Both the position numbers and the translations under genes were made by a program. A DNA stretch of 64,000 nucleotides from Arthrobacter_H rhombi (GTDB lineage Bacteria > Actinomycetota > Actinomycetes > Actinomycetales > Micrococcaceae): assembly GCF_039526245.1 (NCBI RefSeq), contig NZ_BAAAIV010000012.1:248001-312000 (forward strand), read 5' to 3'. Within the stretch, counting starts at the first letter, position 1. Each line of letters opens with the position of its first letter. The notes beneath the pieces were generated by a model. It saw only the letters and a program-made list of their open reading frames with translations, did no database searches and had not been told where the DNA came from. Shown piece by piece: positions 22,099 through 32,348 of this stretch.

Positions 22099-23826
22099 TT
22101 ACAGGCCGAGGTCGGCCTCGAAGGCGCCCTCTTCCAGACGTGCGCGCAGCGTCTGCAGGAAGCGTCCTGCGTCGGCACCGTCGACCAGGCGGTGGTCGTA
22201 GGTCAGCGACAGGTACATCATGTGCCGGATCGCGATGGTGTCATCGCCGTCCGGGCCCGTGACGACCATGGGACGCTTGACGATCGCCCCGGTGCCCAGG
22301 ATGGCCACCTGCGGCTGGTTGATGATCGGGGTGTCGAACAGGGCGCCGACGGAGCCGATGTTCGTGATCGAGAACGTGCCGCCGGACAGCTCGTCCGGGC
22401 CAATCTTGTTGTCACGCGTCCGCTTGGCGACATCGGCGATCTTGCCCGCCACTCCGGCGAGGTTGAGGTCACCGGCGTTGGAGATGACCGGAACCAGCAG
22501 GCCCTTGTCGGTATCCACCGCAATCGCCAAGTGCTCGGCGTTGTGGTAGGTGATCTCCTGCTTGTCCTCGTCGTACTCGGCGTTCAGCTTCGGGTGCTGC
22601 TTCAGCGCTTCGGCGACGGCCTTGGCGATGAACGGCAGGAACGTCAGCTTGGTTCCGTTGACGGCCTGGAACTGGTCCTTGGCCGCGGTGCGCAGCTTGG
22701 CGACGCGGGTCATGTCGACCTCGTGCACCTGGGTCAGCTGCGTGGAGACGTCCAGGGACTCACGCATGCGCCGGGCGATGACCTGGCGGATCCGCGGGGC
22801 CTTCTCGGTCTTGCCACGCAAGGAGGAGGGCACGACGGCGGCAGGTGACTTGGGCGCCGATCCCTGAGGTGCAGCGGGAGCGGCTGCCGGGGCAGCCGCC
22901 TTCTTCGCCTCGACGGCATCCAGGACATCCTGCTTGCGGATGCGGCCGCCGACGCCAGTGCCCGAGACCGACGCGAGATCGATGTCGTTCTGGGACGCCA
23001 GACGACGGACCAGCGGAGTCACGTAGCCGTCGTTGCTGCCAGCAGATGCCGGCGCGGCGGGGGCAGCGGTCTGCTGCTGGGGTGCTTCCTGCTTCGGAGC
23101 TTCCTGCTGGGGAGCCTCGGCCTTCGGGGCTTCCTGCTTGGGCGCTTCCTGCTTCGGAGCAGCCTCCTGCTGGGGGGCTTCTTCCTTGGGTGCTTCCTGG
23201 GCGGGCGCGGAACCCGAGCCGACAACGGCCAAGACGGCACCGACCTCGGCGGTCTCATCCTCGTTGACCTTGATTTCCAGCAGCGTTCCGGCGACGGGCG
23301 ACGGGATCTCGGTATCGACCTTGTCGGTCGAGACCTCCAACAGGGGCTCGTCGACCTCGACGCTGTCGCCAACCTGCTTCAGCCAGCGGGTCACGGTACC
23401 TTCGGTGACGCTCTCGCCCAAGGCGGGAAGCGTGACATCGGCACGATCTCCGGAGTCAGCCGAATCCTCGGACGGGGCAGCGGACTCCTGCTGCGCGGGC
23501 TCTTCGGCAGGGGCTTCTTCGGACTTCTCGGGTGCTTCCTCAGCGGCCGGCTCTTCTGCCGGCTCTTCGCTGGAGGACCCCGAACCGGAGCCATCACCAA
23601 TACGGACCAGCGGAGCGCCAACATCGGCGGTCTCGTCCTCGGGGACGAGGATCTCTTCGATGACGCCGGCGACGGGCGAGGGGATCTCCGTGTCGACCTT
23701 GTCGGTGGAAACTTCCAGCAGCGGTTCGTCGACTTCGACGCTGTCGCCAACCTGCTTGAGCCAGCGCGTCACGGTGCCTTCGGTGACGCTTTCACCGAGT
23801 GCGGGCAAGTTCACGGTTTCAGACAT
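22099..23826 (-). CDS. sucB: 2-oxoglutarate dehydrogenase E2 (dihydrolipoyl succinyltransferase)
   Basis: 575 aa. Two N-terminal lipoyl domains with modified Lys43 and Lys169 (both in STDKVDTEIPSP), joined by Ala/Glu/Pro/Gln-rich linkers. A peripheral-subunit-binding domain follows (TPLVRRLASQNDIDLASVSG), then the catalytic domain ending YDHRLVDGADAGRFL with the active-site His and Asp. In Actinobacteria this E2 is commonly shared by pyruvate and 2-oxoglutarate dehydrogenases. It receives lipoate from LipB/LipA and is reoxidised by the LpdA encoded just upstream. A strong hairpin (23919-23956) separates it from lpdA, so it is probably transcribed separately. Confidence 0.94.
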   Translation of the reverse strand: MSETVNLPALGESVTEGTVTRWLKQVGDSVEVDEPLLEVSTDKVDTEIPSPVAGVIEEILVPEDETADVGAPLVRIGDGSGSGSSSEEPAEEPAAEEAPEKSEEAPAEEPAQQESAAPSEDSADSGDRADVTLPALGESVTEGTVTRWLKQVGDSVEVDEPLLEVSTDKVDTEIPSPVAGTLLEIKVNEDETAEVGAVLAVVGSGSAPAQEAPKEEAPQQEAAPKQEAPKQEAPKAEAPQQEAPKQEAPQQQTAAPAAPASAGSNDGYVTPLVRRLASQNDIDLASVSGTGVGGRIRKQDVLDAVEAKKAAAPAAAPAAPQGSAPKSPAAVVPSSLRGKTEKAPRIRQVIARRMRESLDVSTQLTQVHEVDMTRVAKLRTAAKDQFQAVNGTKLTFLPFIAKAVAEALKQHPKLNAEYDEDKQEITYHNAEHLAIAVDTDKGLLVPVISNAGDLNLAGVAGKIADVAKRTRDNKIGPDELSGGTFSITNIGSVGALFDTPIINQPQVAILGTGAIVKRPMVVTGPDGDDTIAIRHMMYLSLTYDHRLVDGADAGRFLQTLRARLEEGAFEADLGL

Positions 23827-23918
23827 GGTGTCCCCGTTCTCCTAAAGCTATATTTCTTGACTTGGACGGCCGGCAACGAGGGCGGAGCGGCCGGTGTTCG
23901 GCTTGGTTCGAGCTTAGT

Positions 23919-23956
23919 CCACGGTGGCCCGGCTCCGAAAAGCCGGGCCACCGTGG
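23919..23956 (-). terminator. Terminator between lpdA and sucB
   Basis: A perfect 16-bp stem (23919-23934 with 23941-23956), loop CCGAAA, 14 nt after the lpdA stop. Confidence 0.88.
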
Positions 23957-23969
23957 GCGCCCGAAGGGA

Positions 23970-25349
23970 CTAGCCGTGAAGCGGTTTGCCGGCGAGGGAC
24001 AATGCGGTCTCGCCCAAGGCTTCGTTCTGGGTCGGGTGCGCGTGGATCAACTGCGCGACATCCTCCGGGTAGGCCTCCCAGTTGACGATCAGCTGGGCTT
24101 CACCAATCTGCTCACCAATGCGGCCGCCGATGCCGTGGACGCCGACGATGGGCCCGTTCTTCACCCGGACCATCTTGATGATGCCGGTCGTGCCCAGGAT
24201 GGAGGACTTGCCGTTTCCTGCGAGGTTGTACTCGGCGACCTCGATCTGGTCCTCGCCGAACTTCTCCTTCGCCTTGGGCTCGGTGTAGCCGACGGAGGCG
24301 ATCTCCGGTTCGCAGAACGTGACCTTGGGAATGTTGATGTCTTCGACGATGACCGGGTTCTGGCCGGCGATTTCCTCGGCGACGAAGATTCCGTGCTGGA
24401 ATCCGCGGTGGGCCAACTGCACACCCGGGACGATGTCACCGATGGCGTAGATGTTTCCGACACCGGTGTGCTGGCGTTCGTTGGTGATGACGAAGCCGCG
24501 ATCCATGGTGATGCCCTGGTCCTCGAAACCGAGGCCCTCGGTCACGGGCCCACGGCCCACGGCGACGAGCACGATATCGGCTTCCAGGACCTTGCCGTCG
24601 GCGAGGGATACCTTGGCGGAATTCTCGTCCTGTTCGACCTTTTCGAAGAAGACGCCCGTGTTGAACTTGATGCCGCGCTTCTTGAAGGAGCGCTCCAAGT
24701 TCTTGATGATCGACGGATCCTCGTTGGGAACCAGCGAGGGAAGGCCCTCAACGATGGTGACGTCCACACCGAACGACTTCCACACGGAAGCGAATTCGAC
24801 GCCGATGACGCCGCCGCCGAGCACGATGGCGCTCTTCGGAATGGTGTCCATGTTCAGGGCCTCGGTGCTGGTCATCACACGTCCGCCGATTTCCAGGCCC
24901 ATGGTCTTGGAGGTGGAACCGGTGGCCAAGATGATGTTCTTGCCCTTGTAGGCGACACCGTCAACATCGATCGTGTCCTGCGAGACGAGGCGGCCATTGC
25001 CTTCGATGACATTGACCTTCTTCATCTTCAGCAGGCCCGAGAGTCCCTTGAACTTCCCGGCAACGATGCCGTCCTTGTATTTGCGCACACCCTCCATGTC
25101 GATGGAGTCCAACGTGGTGTTGATGCCGTACTTGGCGCCTTCGCGTGCGTTTTCTGCCAGTTCGGCAGAGTGCAGGTACGCCTTGGTGGGGATGCAGCCG
25201 GTGTGCAGGCAAGTGCCGCCGACCTTTGCCTTCTCCACCAGCCCGACGGTGAAACCCAGCTGTACGGCCCGCAGCGCGGCCGAATAGCCGGCGCTGCCGC
25301 CACCGAGGATGAGTACATCGAATTCTTGCGTTGTTGCCGATTCGGCCAC
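23970..25349 (-). CDS. lpdA: Dihydrolipoyl dehydrogenase (E3)
   Basis: 459 aa from GTG 25349, with AGGGAG about 7 nt upstream; this start places the FAD motif LILGGGSAGYSAALRA at the N-terminus, while the longer frame adds non-homologous residues. The redox disulfide is in GGTCLHTGCIPTKAYL, the NAD site is VLGGGVIGVEFASVW, and the C-terminal active-site His is in HAHPTQNEALGE. It reoxidises dihydrolipoyl groups on E2 in 2-oxoacid dehydrogenases. Confidence 0.96.
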   Translation of the reverse strand: MAESATTQEFDVLILGGGSAGYSAALRAVQLGFTVGLVEKAKVGGTCLHTGCIPTKAYLHSAELAENAREGAKYGINTTLDSIDMEGVRKYKDGIVAGKFKGLSGLLKMKKVNVIEGNGRLVSQDTIDVDGVAYKGKNIILATGSTSKTMGLEIGGRVMTSTEALNMDTIPKSAIVLGGGVIGVEFASVWKSFGVDVTIVEGLPSLVPNEDPSIIKNLERSFKKRGIKFNTGVFFEKVEQDENSAKVSLADGKVLEADIVLVAVGRGPVTEGLGFEDQGITMDRGFVITNERQHTGVGNIYAIGDIVPGVQLAHRGFQHGIFVAEEIAGQNPVIVEDINIPKVTFCEPEIASVGYTEPKAKEKFGEDQIEVAEYNLAGNGKSSILGTTGIIKMVRVKNGPIVGVHGIGGRIGEQIGEAQLIVNWEAYPEDVAQLIHAHPTQNEALGETALSLAGKPLHG

Positions 25350-25555
25350 GTTAACGCTCCCTCGCGAGTGAGATCGGGCCCCCAGGGGGTGGGGGCTCAT
25401 TCCTTGTGCATGGCCTGGTCGACGGGTCGGTCGGGCAGGCACTGCCTACTATTGTTTCAGGCTTTACCTTAGCGTGGTCGCCGACTCTTCATCCACATGT
25501 CGTGACGGGGGGATCGGGTGTTGGTGACCAGCTTCACGGAAGGAAGCCGTGGGGG

Positions 25556-27067
25556 CTACTGCGCCGCCAGCTGTTCGGCGTAGGCAAGCAGCGTCCGCAG
25601 CCCGGCGCCGGTACCGTTCTTCGGAACGTAGCCGTAGGGCGCGACGTCGTTGAATGCCGGGCCCGCAATGTCGATATGTGCCCACGGGATCTTCTTGCCA
25701 TCGACTTCGCCCACGAATTCCTCCAGGAAAACGGCAGCGGTCATCATTCCGCCATTGCGGTCACCGGCATTGGCCAGGTCGGCTACCGTCGAATCCAAGG
25801 ATGACCTGAGTTCCTCGGGCAGTGGCATGCCCCAGACACTCTCACCCGTCGCTTCCGCGGCGCTGACCAGTGCATCCCGGATCCCGTTGTCTCCCATGAC
25901 GCCACTCGTCCGGCGTCCCAAGGCGACCATTTGCGCACCTGTCAAGGTGGCAATGTCGATGACAACGTCTGGCTTTTCCGCGCTGGCAGCGACCAGACCA
26001 TCCGCCATGACCAGGCGCCCCTCGGCATCTGTGTTCAGGATCTCCACCGTCTTTCCGCCGAACATGGTGAAAACGTCGCCCGGCCGGGCAGCATTTCCCC
26101 CGGGCATGTTTTCCGCCAGACACAACCAAGCTGTGGTGCGGACGGGCAGCCCCAGTTCAGCGATGGCCGAGATCGTTCCCAGGACAGTGGCCGCACCGGC
26201 CATGTCGGACTTCATGTGGTGCATGTTTGCCGGTGGCTTCAACGAGATGCCACCGGTATCGAAGGTGATGCCCTTGCCGACGAGCGCCAGATGCTTTCCG
26301 GCCTTGGCCGGGGTGTACTCGATCTTGACCAGCCGTGGAGGACGGGCCGAGCCCTTGCCCACGCCCATGATGCCGCCATAGCCGTCCTTTTCCAGCCGCT
26401 TCTCATCGAACACCGTGACCTTAAGCGGGAGCGATTTGGTGACCGTCCGGGTTTCGGAGGCAAAGGATTCGGGGTAGAGATCGTTGGGTGCGGTGTTGAC
26501 GAGGTCCCGAATGCTGCGTACAGCCCGGCCAATCACTGCCGCCCGGCGCAGGGCGGCAGGCAAAGACTTGTGGGCCGACGCTCCCGTGGCGATGACCCCT
26601 TCCGTCAAAGGGAACTTTTCCGGTGCCTTGGAACGGTGGTTGGGAAATGAGTAGGCCCCGAGCGCGACGCCCTCGGCCACCGCTGCGGCCAACTCCACGG
26701 TGGGTGTCGGGAAGGCGAAGACGACCTTGGACAGACCAGCCAGCTGTCGGGCTGCCGACCCAGCTGCGCGGCGGAGGCATTCGGGGTCAGGGGTGTCGCC
26801 CTCTACCCGCCCGATTCCGGACAAGACCAGGACGCCGGCCTTGAGCGAGTCGGTGGCGGGAAGTCGGACCACTTCATCAGGCGCGCCGGAGATCCCGAGC
26901 GACACGAGGGACTCCTGCAGGGCGGCCGCCTCCGCCTTGGGCAGCGGTGAGCCAAGCAGGCGTGGTCCATCCGTGCTTTGGGCGACGGCGACGACGACGG
27001 CTTGGGCGGCGACCCGGCGTACGTCGGGGGAGACAGCGGTCAGCTTCAGTTCGCTGGCGTTGATCAC
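25556..27067 (-). CDS. pepA: Leucyl aminopeptidase (M17)
   Basis: 503 aa from GTG 27067 with AGGAA about 9 nt upstream. The catalytic C-terminal domain has VGKGITFDTGGISLKP with metal-binding residues and the family signature NTDAEGRLVMADGL. A two-zinc cytosolic hexamer that removes N-terminal Leu and other residues, it completes peptide breakdown downstream of proteases such as tricorn. The N-terminal macro-like domain is more variable. It diverges from the PAC2 gene. Confidence 0.95.
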   Translation of the reverse strand: MINASELKLTAVSPDVRRVAAQAVVVAVAQSTDGPRLLGSPLPKAEAAALQESLVSLGISGAPDEVVRLPATDSLKAGVLVLSGIGRVEGDTPDPECLRRAAGSAARQLAGLSKVVFAFPTPTVELAAAVAEGVALGAYSFPNHRSKAPEKFPLTEGVIATGASAHKSLPAALRRAAVIGRAVRSIRDLVNTAPNDLYPESFASETRTVTKSLPLKVTVFDEKRLEKDGYGGIMGVGKGSARPPRLVKIEYTPAKAGKHLALVGKGITFDTGGISLKPPANMHHMKSDMAGAATVLGTISAIAELGLPVRTTAWLCLAENMPGGNAARPGDVFTMFGGKTVEILNTDAEGRLVMADGLVAASAEKPDVVIDIATLTGAQMVALGRRTSGVMGDNGIRDALVSAAEATGESVWGMPLPEELRSSLDSTVADLANAGDRNGGMMTAAVFLEEFVGEVDGKKIPWAHIDIAGPAFNDVAPYGYVPKNGTGAGLRTLLAYAEQLAAQ

Positions 27068-27293
27068 GTGGCGAATTCCTTAATGCGGCCAGGGCCGCGG
27101 TTGGCGAATCAGCAGGCATATTGCGTCTGTCTTCGATCGTAGCGCTGTGGGACCCGGTCCCGCGTCCTTTGTGGATGCTGTGAGGGGGCAGGACGGCCAA
27201 CCGATAGAATGAAGGCCGTGTTCGGGAAGCATTCCAGCCGCGTGTGTGTTGAACCGTGAGAGTGCATGTCTTGAGTCCCTGGAAGGAGACACC

Positions 27294-28229
27294 ATGCTTG
27301 ATCCCCTGTCCCTCGTCAGGCTCAACGAAGCGGTCATTGACGATCCCCGCCTGCAGGGCTTGGGAATGGTGGTCTCGTTGGCGGGCCATGCGGATGCAGG
27401 CCACGTCAGCCAGCAAGTTCGCCGTGAACTACTCGGCGGGCTTGAATCGGAACTGGTCGCCTCCTTCGACGCCGATCAACTCGTCAACTACCGGGAACGG
27501 CGTCCCCATGTCTCCTTGGCTGCCGACCACTTCACTGAATATGTGGCACCAGCCATCGAGCTGTACCGTCTCACGGACGGCTTGGGCACCGACTTCCTGT
27601 TCCTCACCGGTTCGGAACCTGACCTGCAGTGGGAACGATTCGCCGCTGCAGTCGTACTGTTGGCTCGCGGCCTGAACATCCGGTTGACGGCAGGCATCGG
27701 TGCGGCGCCGCTTCCGGTGCCACACACGCGCCGAATCGGCGTGACCGTCCACGGAAACCGGCAGGACCTCCGAGACGGCATCTCCACCTGGAACCCCTCA
27801 GCGGAGATCCCCGCGGCGGCGGCCTACTTGTTGGAAATGCGCCTCGACGAGGATGGGCGCGACGTCGTCGGCTACGACTTGCATATACCGCATTACCTGG
27901 CTGACTCGGAATATCCGCAAGCCGCCGTTGCTGCCCTTGAATTCCTGGGTGCCGCGCTCAGCCTCGGCCTGCCCACCGACCAACTCCGCGAGGCGGCCCG
28001 GAAGGTCGAGGGACAGATCGCCCAACAAGTCGCAGAAACCCCGGAGATCCAACGCATGGTCTCCTCCTTTGAACAGCGCTTCGACGCCCATGTTCCGGAT
28101 TCGGAGATGCGCTCATTGTTGCTCCCGCCGGACGAGGACATCCCCGATGGAGACGACCTCGCCTCTGCCGCAGAGGCGTTTCTATCGTCCCAAGCGGCCA
28201 GGGGATCATCCGATGAAGGCGGTCAATGA
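27294..28229 (+). CDS. PAC2-family protein
   Basis: 311 aa from ATG 27294 with AGGAG 7 nt upstream. The PAC2 fold (proteasome assembly chaperone-like) is seen in GLGMVVSLAGHADAGHVSQQ, SFDADQLVNYRERRPHVSL and TAGIGAAPLPVPHTRRIGVT. The C-terminal helices are acidic. In Actinobacteria this family is widespread and its function remains unknown. Its stop overlaps the start of the MFS gene (ATGA). Confidence 0.88.
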   Translation: MLDPLSLVRLNEAVIDDPRLQGLGMVVSLAGHADAGHVSQQVRRELLGGLESELVASFDADQLVNYRERRPHVSLAADHFTEYVAPAIELYRLTDGLGTDFLFLTGSEPDLQWERFAAAVVLLARGLNIRLTAGIGAAPLPVPHTRRIGVTVHGNRQDLRDGISTWNPSAEIPAAAAYLLEMRLDEDGRDVVGYDLHIPHYLADSEYPQAAVAALEFLGAALSLGLPTDQLREAARKVEGQIAQQVAETPEIQRMVSSFEQRFDAHVPDSEMRSLLLPPDEDIPDGDDLASAAEAFLSSQAARGSSDEGGQ

Positions 28230-29569
28230 GCAACAAGACCCGGCTCGGGTCAGGTCAAGCTTGGTGGGTATGGGGCGTTGGTGTCTTCGCATATCTGGTC
28301 GCCGTCACCCAGCGAACGAGTTTTGGGGTCGCCGGGCTGGATGCGACTGCACGCTTTGACGCCAGTGCCTCGATTCTGGCTACTTTCAGTGTCGTCCAGC
28401 TTGTGGTGTACGCGGCATTGCAGATCCCCGTTGGTTTGTTAATCGATAAGTTCGGTTCGCGACGGTTGATCATCTTTGGCGCGGTGCTGATGGCCATCGG
28501 GCAAGTGTTGTTGGCACTGGCGACTTCGGTCCCTGCAGGATTGGTCGGCCGCTTCTTTGTGGGCGCGGGTGATGCCATGACGTTCGTATCGGTCATTCGG
28601 CTCATCTCCGCTTGGTTTCCTGGTTATCGTGTGCCGATGCTCACGCAATTCACCGGCATGGTGGGACAGCTCGGCCAGCTGCTGAGCCTGGTGCCATTCG
28701 TGGCATTGCTGCACTGGGCGGGCTGGACTTCGTCCTTCCTGTCTTTGGCCGCGCTGTGCGTATTGGCCTTTGTCCTGTCCCTGGTGGCGGTACGCGATCA
28801 ACCGCCCGGGTCTGCGCCACTGCCCTCGGGCCCCCAAGCCAAGTCACTGGCGGTGCTGCGCAGCGCCTGGCGTGAACCGGGCACACGGCTGGGTTTCTGG
28901 ACCCACTTCGCATTGCAGTTCACGTCCAACGTCTTCCTGCTTGCATGGGGGTATCCCTTCCTGGTCTCCGGACAAGGACTGGATCCCACCTTTGCGTCGG
29001 GCTTGATGACGATCTTCGTGCTCGTGGCATTGGTTTTCGGGCCGCTATTTGGTGCCGTCGTCTCCAGGCACCCATTGCGTCGATCGACGCTGGCGTTGGT
29101 CATCATCCTTCTGATCTCGCTGTCGTGGGCGGCGGTCTTGCTGTGGCCGGGAACGGCACCCGTGCCACTACTCGTGGTGATGATGGTGCTGGTGGCAGTC
29201 GGCGGGCCGGGGTCGATGATCGGCTTTGATTTCGCCAGGACCTTCAACGCGCCCCGGATCACCGGGACGGCCACCGGGATCGTTAATGTCGGTGGTTTCA
29301 CGGCGGCTCTGGTCAGCGTCTATTTCATCGGGCTCATTCTTGACGTCCAGTTCGCGTTGTCTGGGGGAACCGGGGATCTGTACAACCTCAATGCCTTCCG
29401 ATGGGCGCTTGCCTTCCAGTTCATCCCGTTGGCCCTCGGCGCGCTCGGGATCATCGTGACCCGTCGCAAGGCCAGGGCTCACCTCGCCGAATCAGGGGTG
29501 GTCGTGGTCCCGCTGTTGCAGGCCATCTCCGAAGGTCGCTGGCGTCGGGATGGACGCCGAGGGGCCTGA
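28226..29569 (+). CDS. MFS transporter
   Basis: 447 aa with about 12 hydrophobic segments. The loop 2-3 motif is LLIDKFGSRRLIIFGAVLMA (family motif G-x-x-x-D-x-x-G-x-R-x), and a later loop carries GAVVSRHPLRRSTLALV. It is a proton-coupled or facilitative carrier in the cytoplasmic membrane; the substrate cannot be told. It starts within the PAC2 stop, so the two are co-translated, a pairing often seen in this family. GC is slightly lower than in neighbours. Confidence 0.88.
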   Translation: MSNKTRLGSGQAWWVWGVGVFAYLVAVTQRTSFGVAGLDATARFDASASILATFSVVQLVVYAALQIPVGLLIDKFGSRRLIIFGAVLMAIGQVLLALATSVPAGLVGRFFVGAGDAMTFVSVIRLISAWFPGYRVPMLTQFTGMVGQLGQLLSLVPFVALLHWAGWTSSFLSLAALCVLAFVLSLVAVRDQPPGSAPLPSGPQAKSLAVLRSAWREPGTRLGFWTHFALQFTSNVFLLAWGYPFLVSGQGLDPTFASGLMTIFVLVALVFGPLFGAVVSRHPLRRSTLALVIILLISLSWAAVLLWPGTAPVPLLVVMMVLVAVGGPGSMIGFDFARTFNAPRITGTATGIVNVGGFTAALVSVYFIGLILDVQFALSGGTGDLYNLNAFRWALAFQFIPLALGALGIIVTRRKARAHLAESGVVVVPLLQAISEGRWRRDGRRGA

Positions 29570-29696
29570 CGGAACGTCTCGTACGGCCCTTTGACTCTCC
29601 CCTCACGGAATGCGCGTCCGTCGCGTGGGATGCAGGCTGTCCACATCCGAGTGCCAACTGGCGGATCAAGACGGCGCGGTGGCCCAGCGTGGTTGC

Positions 29697-30830
29697 ATGA
29701 ACAGCCCACAGGGACAGTTGTCCGTAACCGACGCCGAAGGGGTCCTTTCGCTGGTACCCCACATGCTGGGATTCCACCCGAGGGAGAGCCTGGTCGTCTT
29801 GATCACTCAAGGGAACGCCCTTGAAGCGACGCTGCGCATTGACCTTCCCGCAGAGGGAATCGGCCTGACAGCCACCCGCCGGCTGGCACGCCAACTGGTC
29901 GACTACATGCGGGCCGCGCCCGACGCAGACGGCGCCTGTCTGGTCATCTACACGGGGCAGCAACGGAAAGCAGATGGGTTGCCGCGCCAGGAATTCATCG
30001 ATGTAGTCGCCACGCAGCTCCAACGTTGCGGGTACCGAATCGCCGATGCATGGCTGGTCGGGCGCGGAAGCTGGTGGTCCTATTTGTGTAGTGATCCCGC
30101 CTGCTGTCCCGCGAGTGGTCGACCTCTGGAGGAGGTGCAGCTCTCCGATGCCAACCTGCGCATGGTCGTCGAGGGCAGTAGCCCGGTGGCCGAGCTCTGG
30201 GATGGGTCGTCCGCTGGATCCTGGCCGACGGTAGAGGCCGTACGTGAGGTGGTGCAAGCCCAACGCGAGGCCGGCGACGGGTGGAAGGGGATTATCCGGG
30301 GGCTCGAACGCTGGTGCGCTGCGCTAGATCAGGAGCCGGAGGAGCTCTTGAACCGGCTTCGGTCCAACCCCACGGATACGGGCGTCCTGTTGGCGTCGCT
30401 GGGGGAACACCTGGTCAGGGACGCGCTGCCGTTCGCCGCTGGAGCCTCAAGCTCTGCAGCCAGACAAGCCCTGGTGGGGCAACTACGTGAGGCAGGTACC
30501 AGCGTTCAGCTACGTGACCTCGGCGAGTTCATGTTGGGGCATTCGTCGCGGGCACCTCGTTGGACGTCTCTCGAACGACTATGGGATCTCGGCAGGGGAC
30601 TCCTCCCTGCTGCCCAAGGAGAGGACCGATGCGCACTCCTATGTATCCTCGCGTGGATCGAGTGGTCCAAGGGGCATAGCAGCGGGGCGCACGCCCTCAT
30701 CACCACCTGCCGGGCGGAGGAACCGAAATACCGCCTGGCATTGCTCTTGGATGCTTTTTTGGCCCGGGGAATGCTTCCCCGTTGGGCTACGAACCGGGAG
30801 ACCGCGTGGAGCGGTGGCATCAACGCCTGA
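29697..30830 (+). CDS. DUF4192 protein
   Basis: 377 aa from ATG 29697. The start is chosen because the DUF4192 N-terminus (LSVTDAEGVLSLVPHMLGFH, PRESLVVLI) follows at once; no clear ribosome-binding site is seen. Typical later motifs include YRIADAWLVGRGSWWSYLC and ADGACLVIYTG. Conserved in Actinobacteria; function unknown. Confidence 0.85.
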   Translation: MNSPQGQLSVTDAEGVLSLVPHMLGFHPRESLVVLITQGNALEATLRIDLPAEGIGLTATRRLARQLVDYMRAAPDADGACLVIYTGQQRKADGLPRQEFIDVVATQLQRCGYRIADAWLVGRGSWWSYLCSDPACCPASGRPLEEVQLSDANLRMVVEGSSPVAELWDGSSAGSWPTVEAVREVVQAQREAGDGWKGIIRGLERWCAALDQEPEELLNRLRSNPTDTGVLLASLGEHLVRDALPFAAGASSSAARQALVGQLREAGTSVQLRDLGEFMLGHSSRAPRWTSLERLWDLGRGLLPAAQGEDRCALLCILAWIEWSKGHSSGAHALITTCRAEEPKYRLALLLDAFLARGMLPRWATNRETAWSGGINA

Positions 30831-31083
30831 CAAATGCCGGGGATCGAGGCGAAACGTGAGAGACTTGTACCCGCAGACCCGGTTGGGTCCGTGTCCTTTG
30901 AGGGGCTTTCGCCGCTCGCCTGTCATTCCGATTGCGGAACCGGGAACAAAAGGTCGAATGAAGGCGTTGCAACCACTGGACCCTTCATTCTGATCCGCCG
31001 TGTGGCGGAACCCGGACTTGACAGGGTCATAGTGGTGTTACCCGTCAGGTGGCACCGCGGTCGATCCGTGAGAAAGGTTATTC

Positions 31084-32346
31084 GTGCCAGCTTCCAAATC
31101 AAGCTCCAAGGCCACCACCAGCCGGGGCAAGAAGCCCGTTTCCGCGGCGGGTTCAGTGGACACAGCCGATGAGACGGACGAGTTGACGCCGCAGCAAAAG
31201 GCAGCCAAGACGCGGGCCGATAACAAGGCCAAGAAAGCCGCAGCCTCCGAGGGTGCCGCGAACGACGTCGTTCCGTCGGCCGACGCGGAATCCGACGAGG
31301 AAGGCGCAGCTGCAAAGCCCGACGCCGAGAAGTCCGGCGCACCTGCCGATCCGGCCGCGCGCGAAGACGAAGCTCGCGGATTTATCATCACCTCCGATGA
31401 CGACGATGCACCACAGCAGCAGGTCCTCGTTGCCGGCGCGACTGCCGACCCTGTCAAGGACTACCTCAAGCAAATCGGCAAGGTTGCGCTCCTGAACGCG
31501 GAGCAGGAAGTCGACTTGGCCTTGCGTATTGAAGCTGGCCTCTACGCGACCGAGAAGCTCAAGGCCGGTGACGATCTGCCCAAGCGCTTGCGTTGGGACC
31601 TGGAACAGGTCGTCCACGACGGCAAGATCGCGAAGAACCACCTGCTTGAGGCCAACTTGCGCCTCGTCGTCTCGTTGGCCAAGCGCTACACCGGCCGCGG
31701 AATGCTGTTCCTGGACTTGATCCAGGAAGGAAACCTGGGCCTCATCCGTGCCGTCGAGAAGTTTGACTACACCAAGGGGTTCAAGTTCTCCACGTACGCC
31801 ACGTGGTGGATCCGCCAGGCCATCACCCGTGCCATGGCCGACCAGGCCCGCACGATCCGTATCCCGGTCCACATGGTCGAGGTCATCAACAAGCTCGCCC
31901 GCGTGCAGCGCCAGATGCTTCAGGACCTCGGACGTGAACCCACCCCGGATGAGCTGGCCAAGGAACTCGACATGACCCCCGAAAAGGTCGTTGAGGTGCA
32001 GAAGTACGGCCGCGAGCCGATTTCGCTGCATACTCCCTTGGGTGAAGATGGCGACTCCGAATTTGGCGATCTCATCGAGGACTCGGAAGCAGTGGTCCCC
32101 GCTGACGCCGTCAGCTTCACGCTGTTGCAGGAACAGCTTCACTCGGTACTCGATACCTTGTCCGAACGTGAGGCAGGCGTCGTTGCCATGCGCTTCGGCC
32201 TCACCGACGGCCAGCCGAAGACCTTAGACGAAATCGGCAAGGTCTATGGCGTGACGCGTGAGCGAATTCGGCAGATCGAATCCAAGACGATGTCCAAACT
32301 GCGCCACCCCTCGCGGTCGCAGGTATTGCGCGACTACCTGGACTAG
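31084..32346 (+). CDS. sigA: Principal sigma factor (RpoD/SigA)
   Basis: 420 aa from GTG 31084, with AAAGG about 9 nt upstream. An Ala/Lys/Glu-rich, likely disordered N-terminus (1-115) is typical of actinobacterial primary sigmas. Region 1.2 begins VKDYLKQIGKVALLNAEQEV. Region 2 has HLLEANLRLVVSLAKRYTGR, GMLFLDLIQEGNLGLIRAVE and YATWWIRQAITRAMADQAR (-10 recognition). Region 3 is PVHMVEVINKLARVQRQ, and region 4.2 is KTLDEIGKVYGVTRERIRQI (-35 recognition). It directs housekeeping transcription. Single gene followed by two hairpins. The neighbours DUF7455 and parE are a conserved arrangement. Confidence 0.95.
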   Translation: MPASKSSSKATTSRGKKPVSAAGSVDTADETDELTPQQKAAKTRADNKAKKAAASEGAANDVVPSADAESDEEGAAAKPDAEKSGAPADPAAREDEARGFIITSDDDDAPQQQVLVAGATADPVKDYLKQIGKVALLNAEQEVDLALRIEAGLYATEKLKAGDDLPKRLRWDLEQVVHDGKIAKNHLLEANLRLVVSLAKRYTGRGMLFLDLIQEGNLGLIRAVEKFDYTKGFKFSTYATWWIRQAITRAMADQARTIRIPVHMVEVINKLARVQRQMLQDLGREPTPDELAKELDMTPEKVVEVQKYGREPISLHTPLGEDGDSEFGDLIEDSEAVVPADAVSFTLLQEQLHSVLDTLSEREAGVVAMRFGLTDGQPKTLDEIGKVYGVTRERIRQIESKTMSKLRHPSRSQVLRDYLD

Positions 32347-32348
32347 AA

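Noticed and set aside
23300..23800. Recent duplication of the lipoyl domain in sucB
   Set aside because: A 40+-residue stretch is identical in both domains, but the DNA copies carry many silent differences, so the identity reflects constraint rather than a recent copy event.
31018..31045. A TTGACA-type promoter in front of sigA
   Set aside because: TTGACA at 31018 is clear, but no acceptable -10 hexamer lies at 16-18 bp, so I do not call it.
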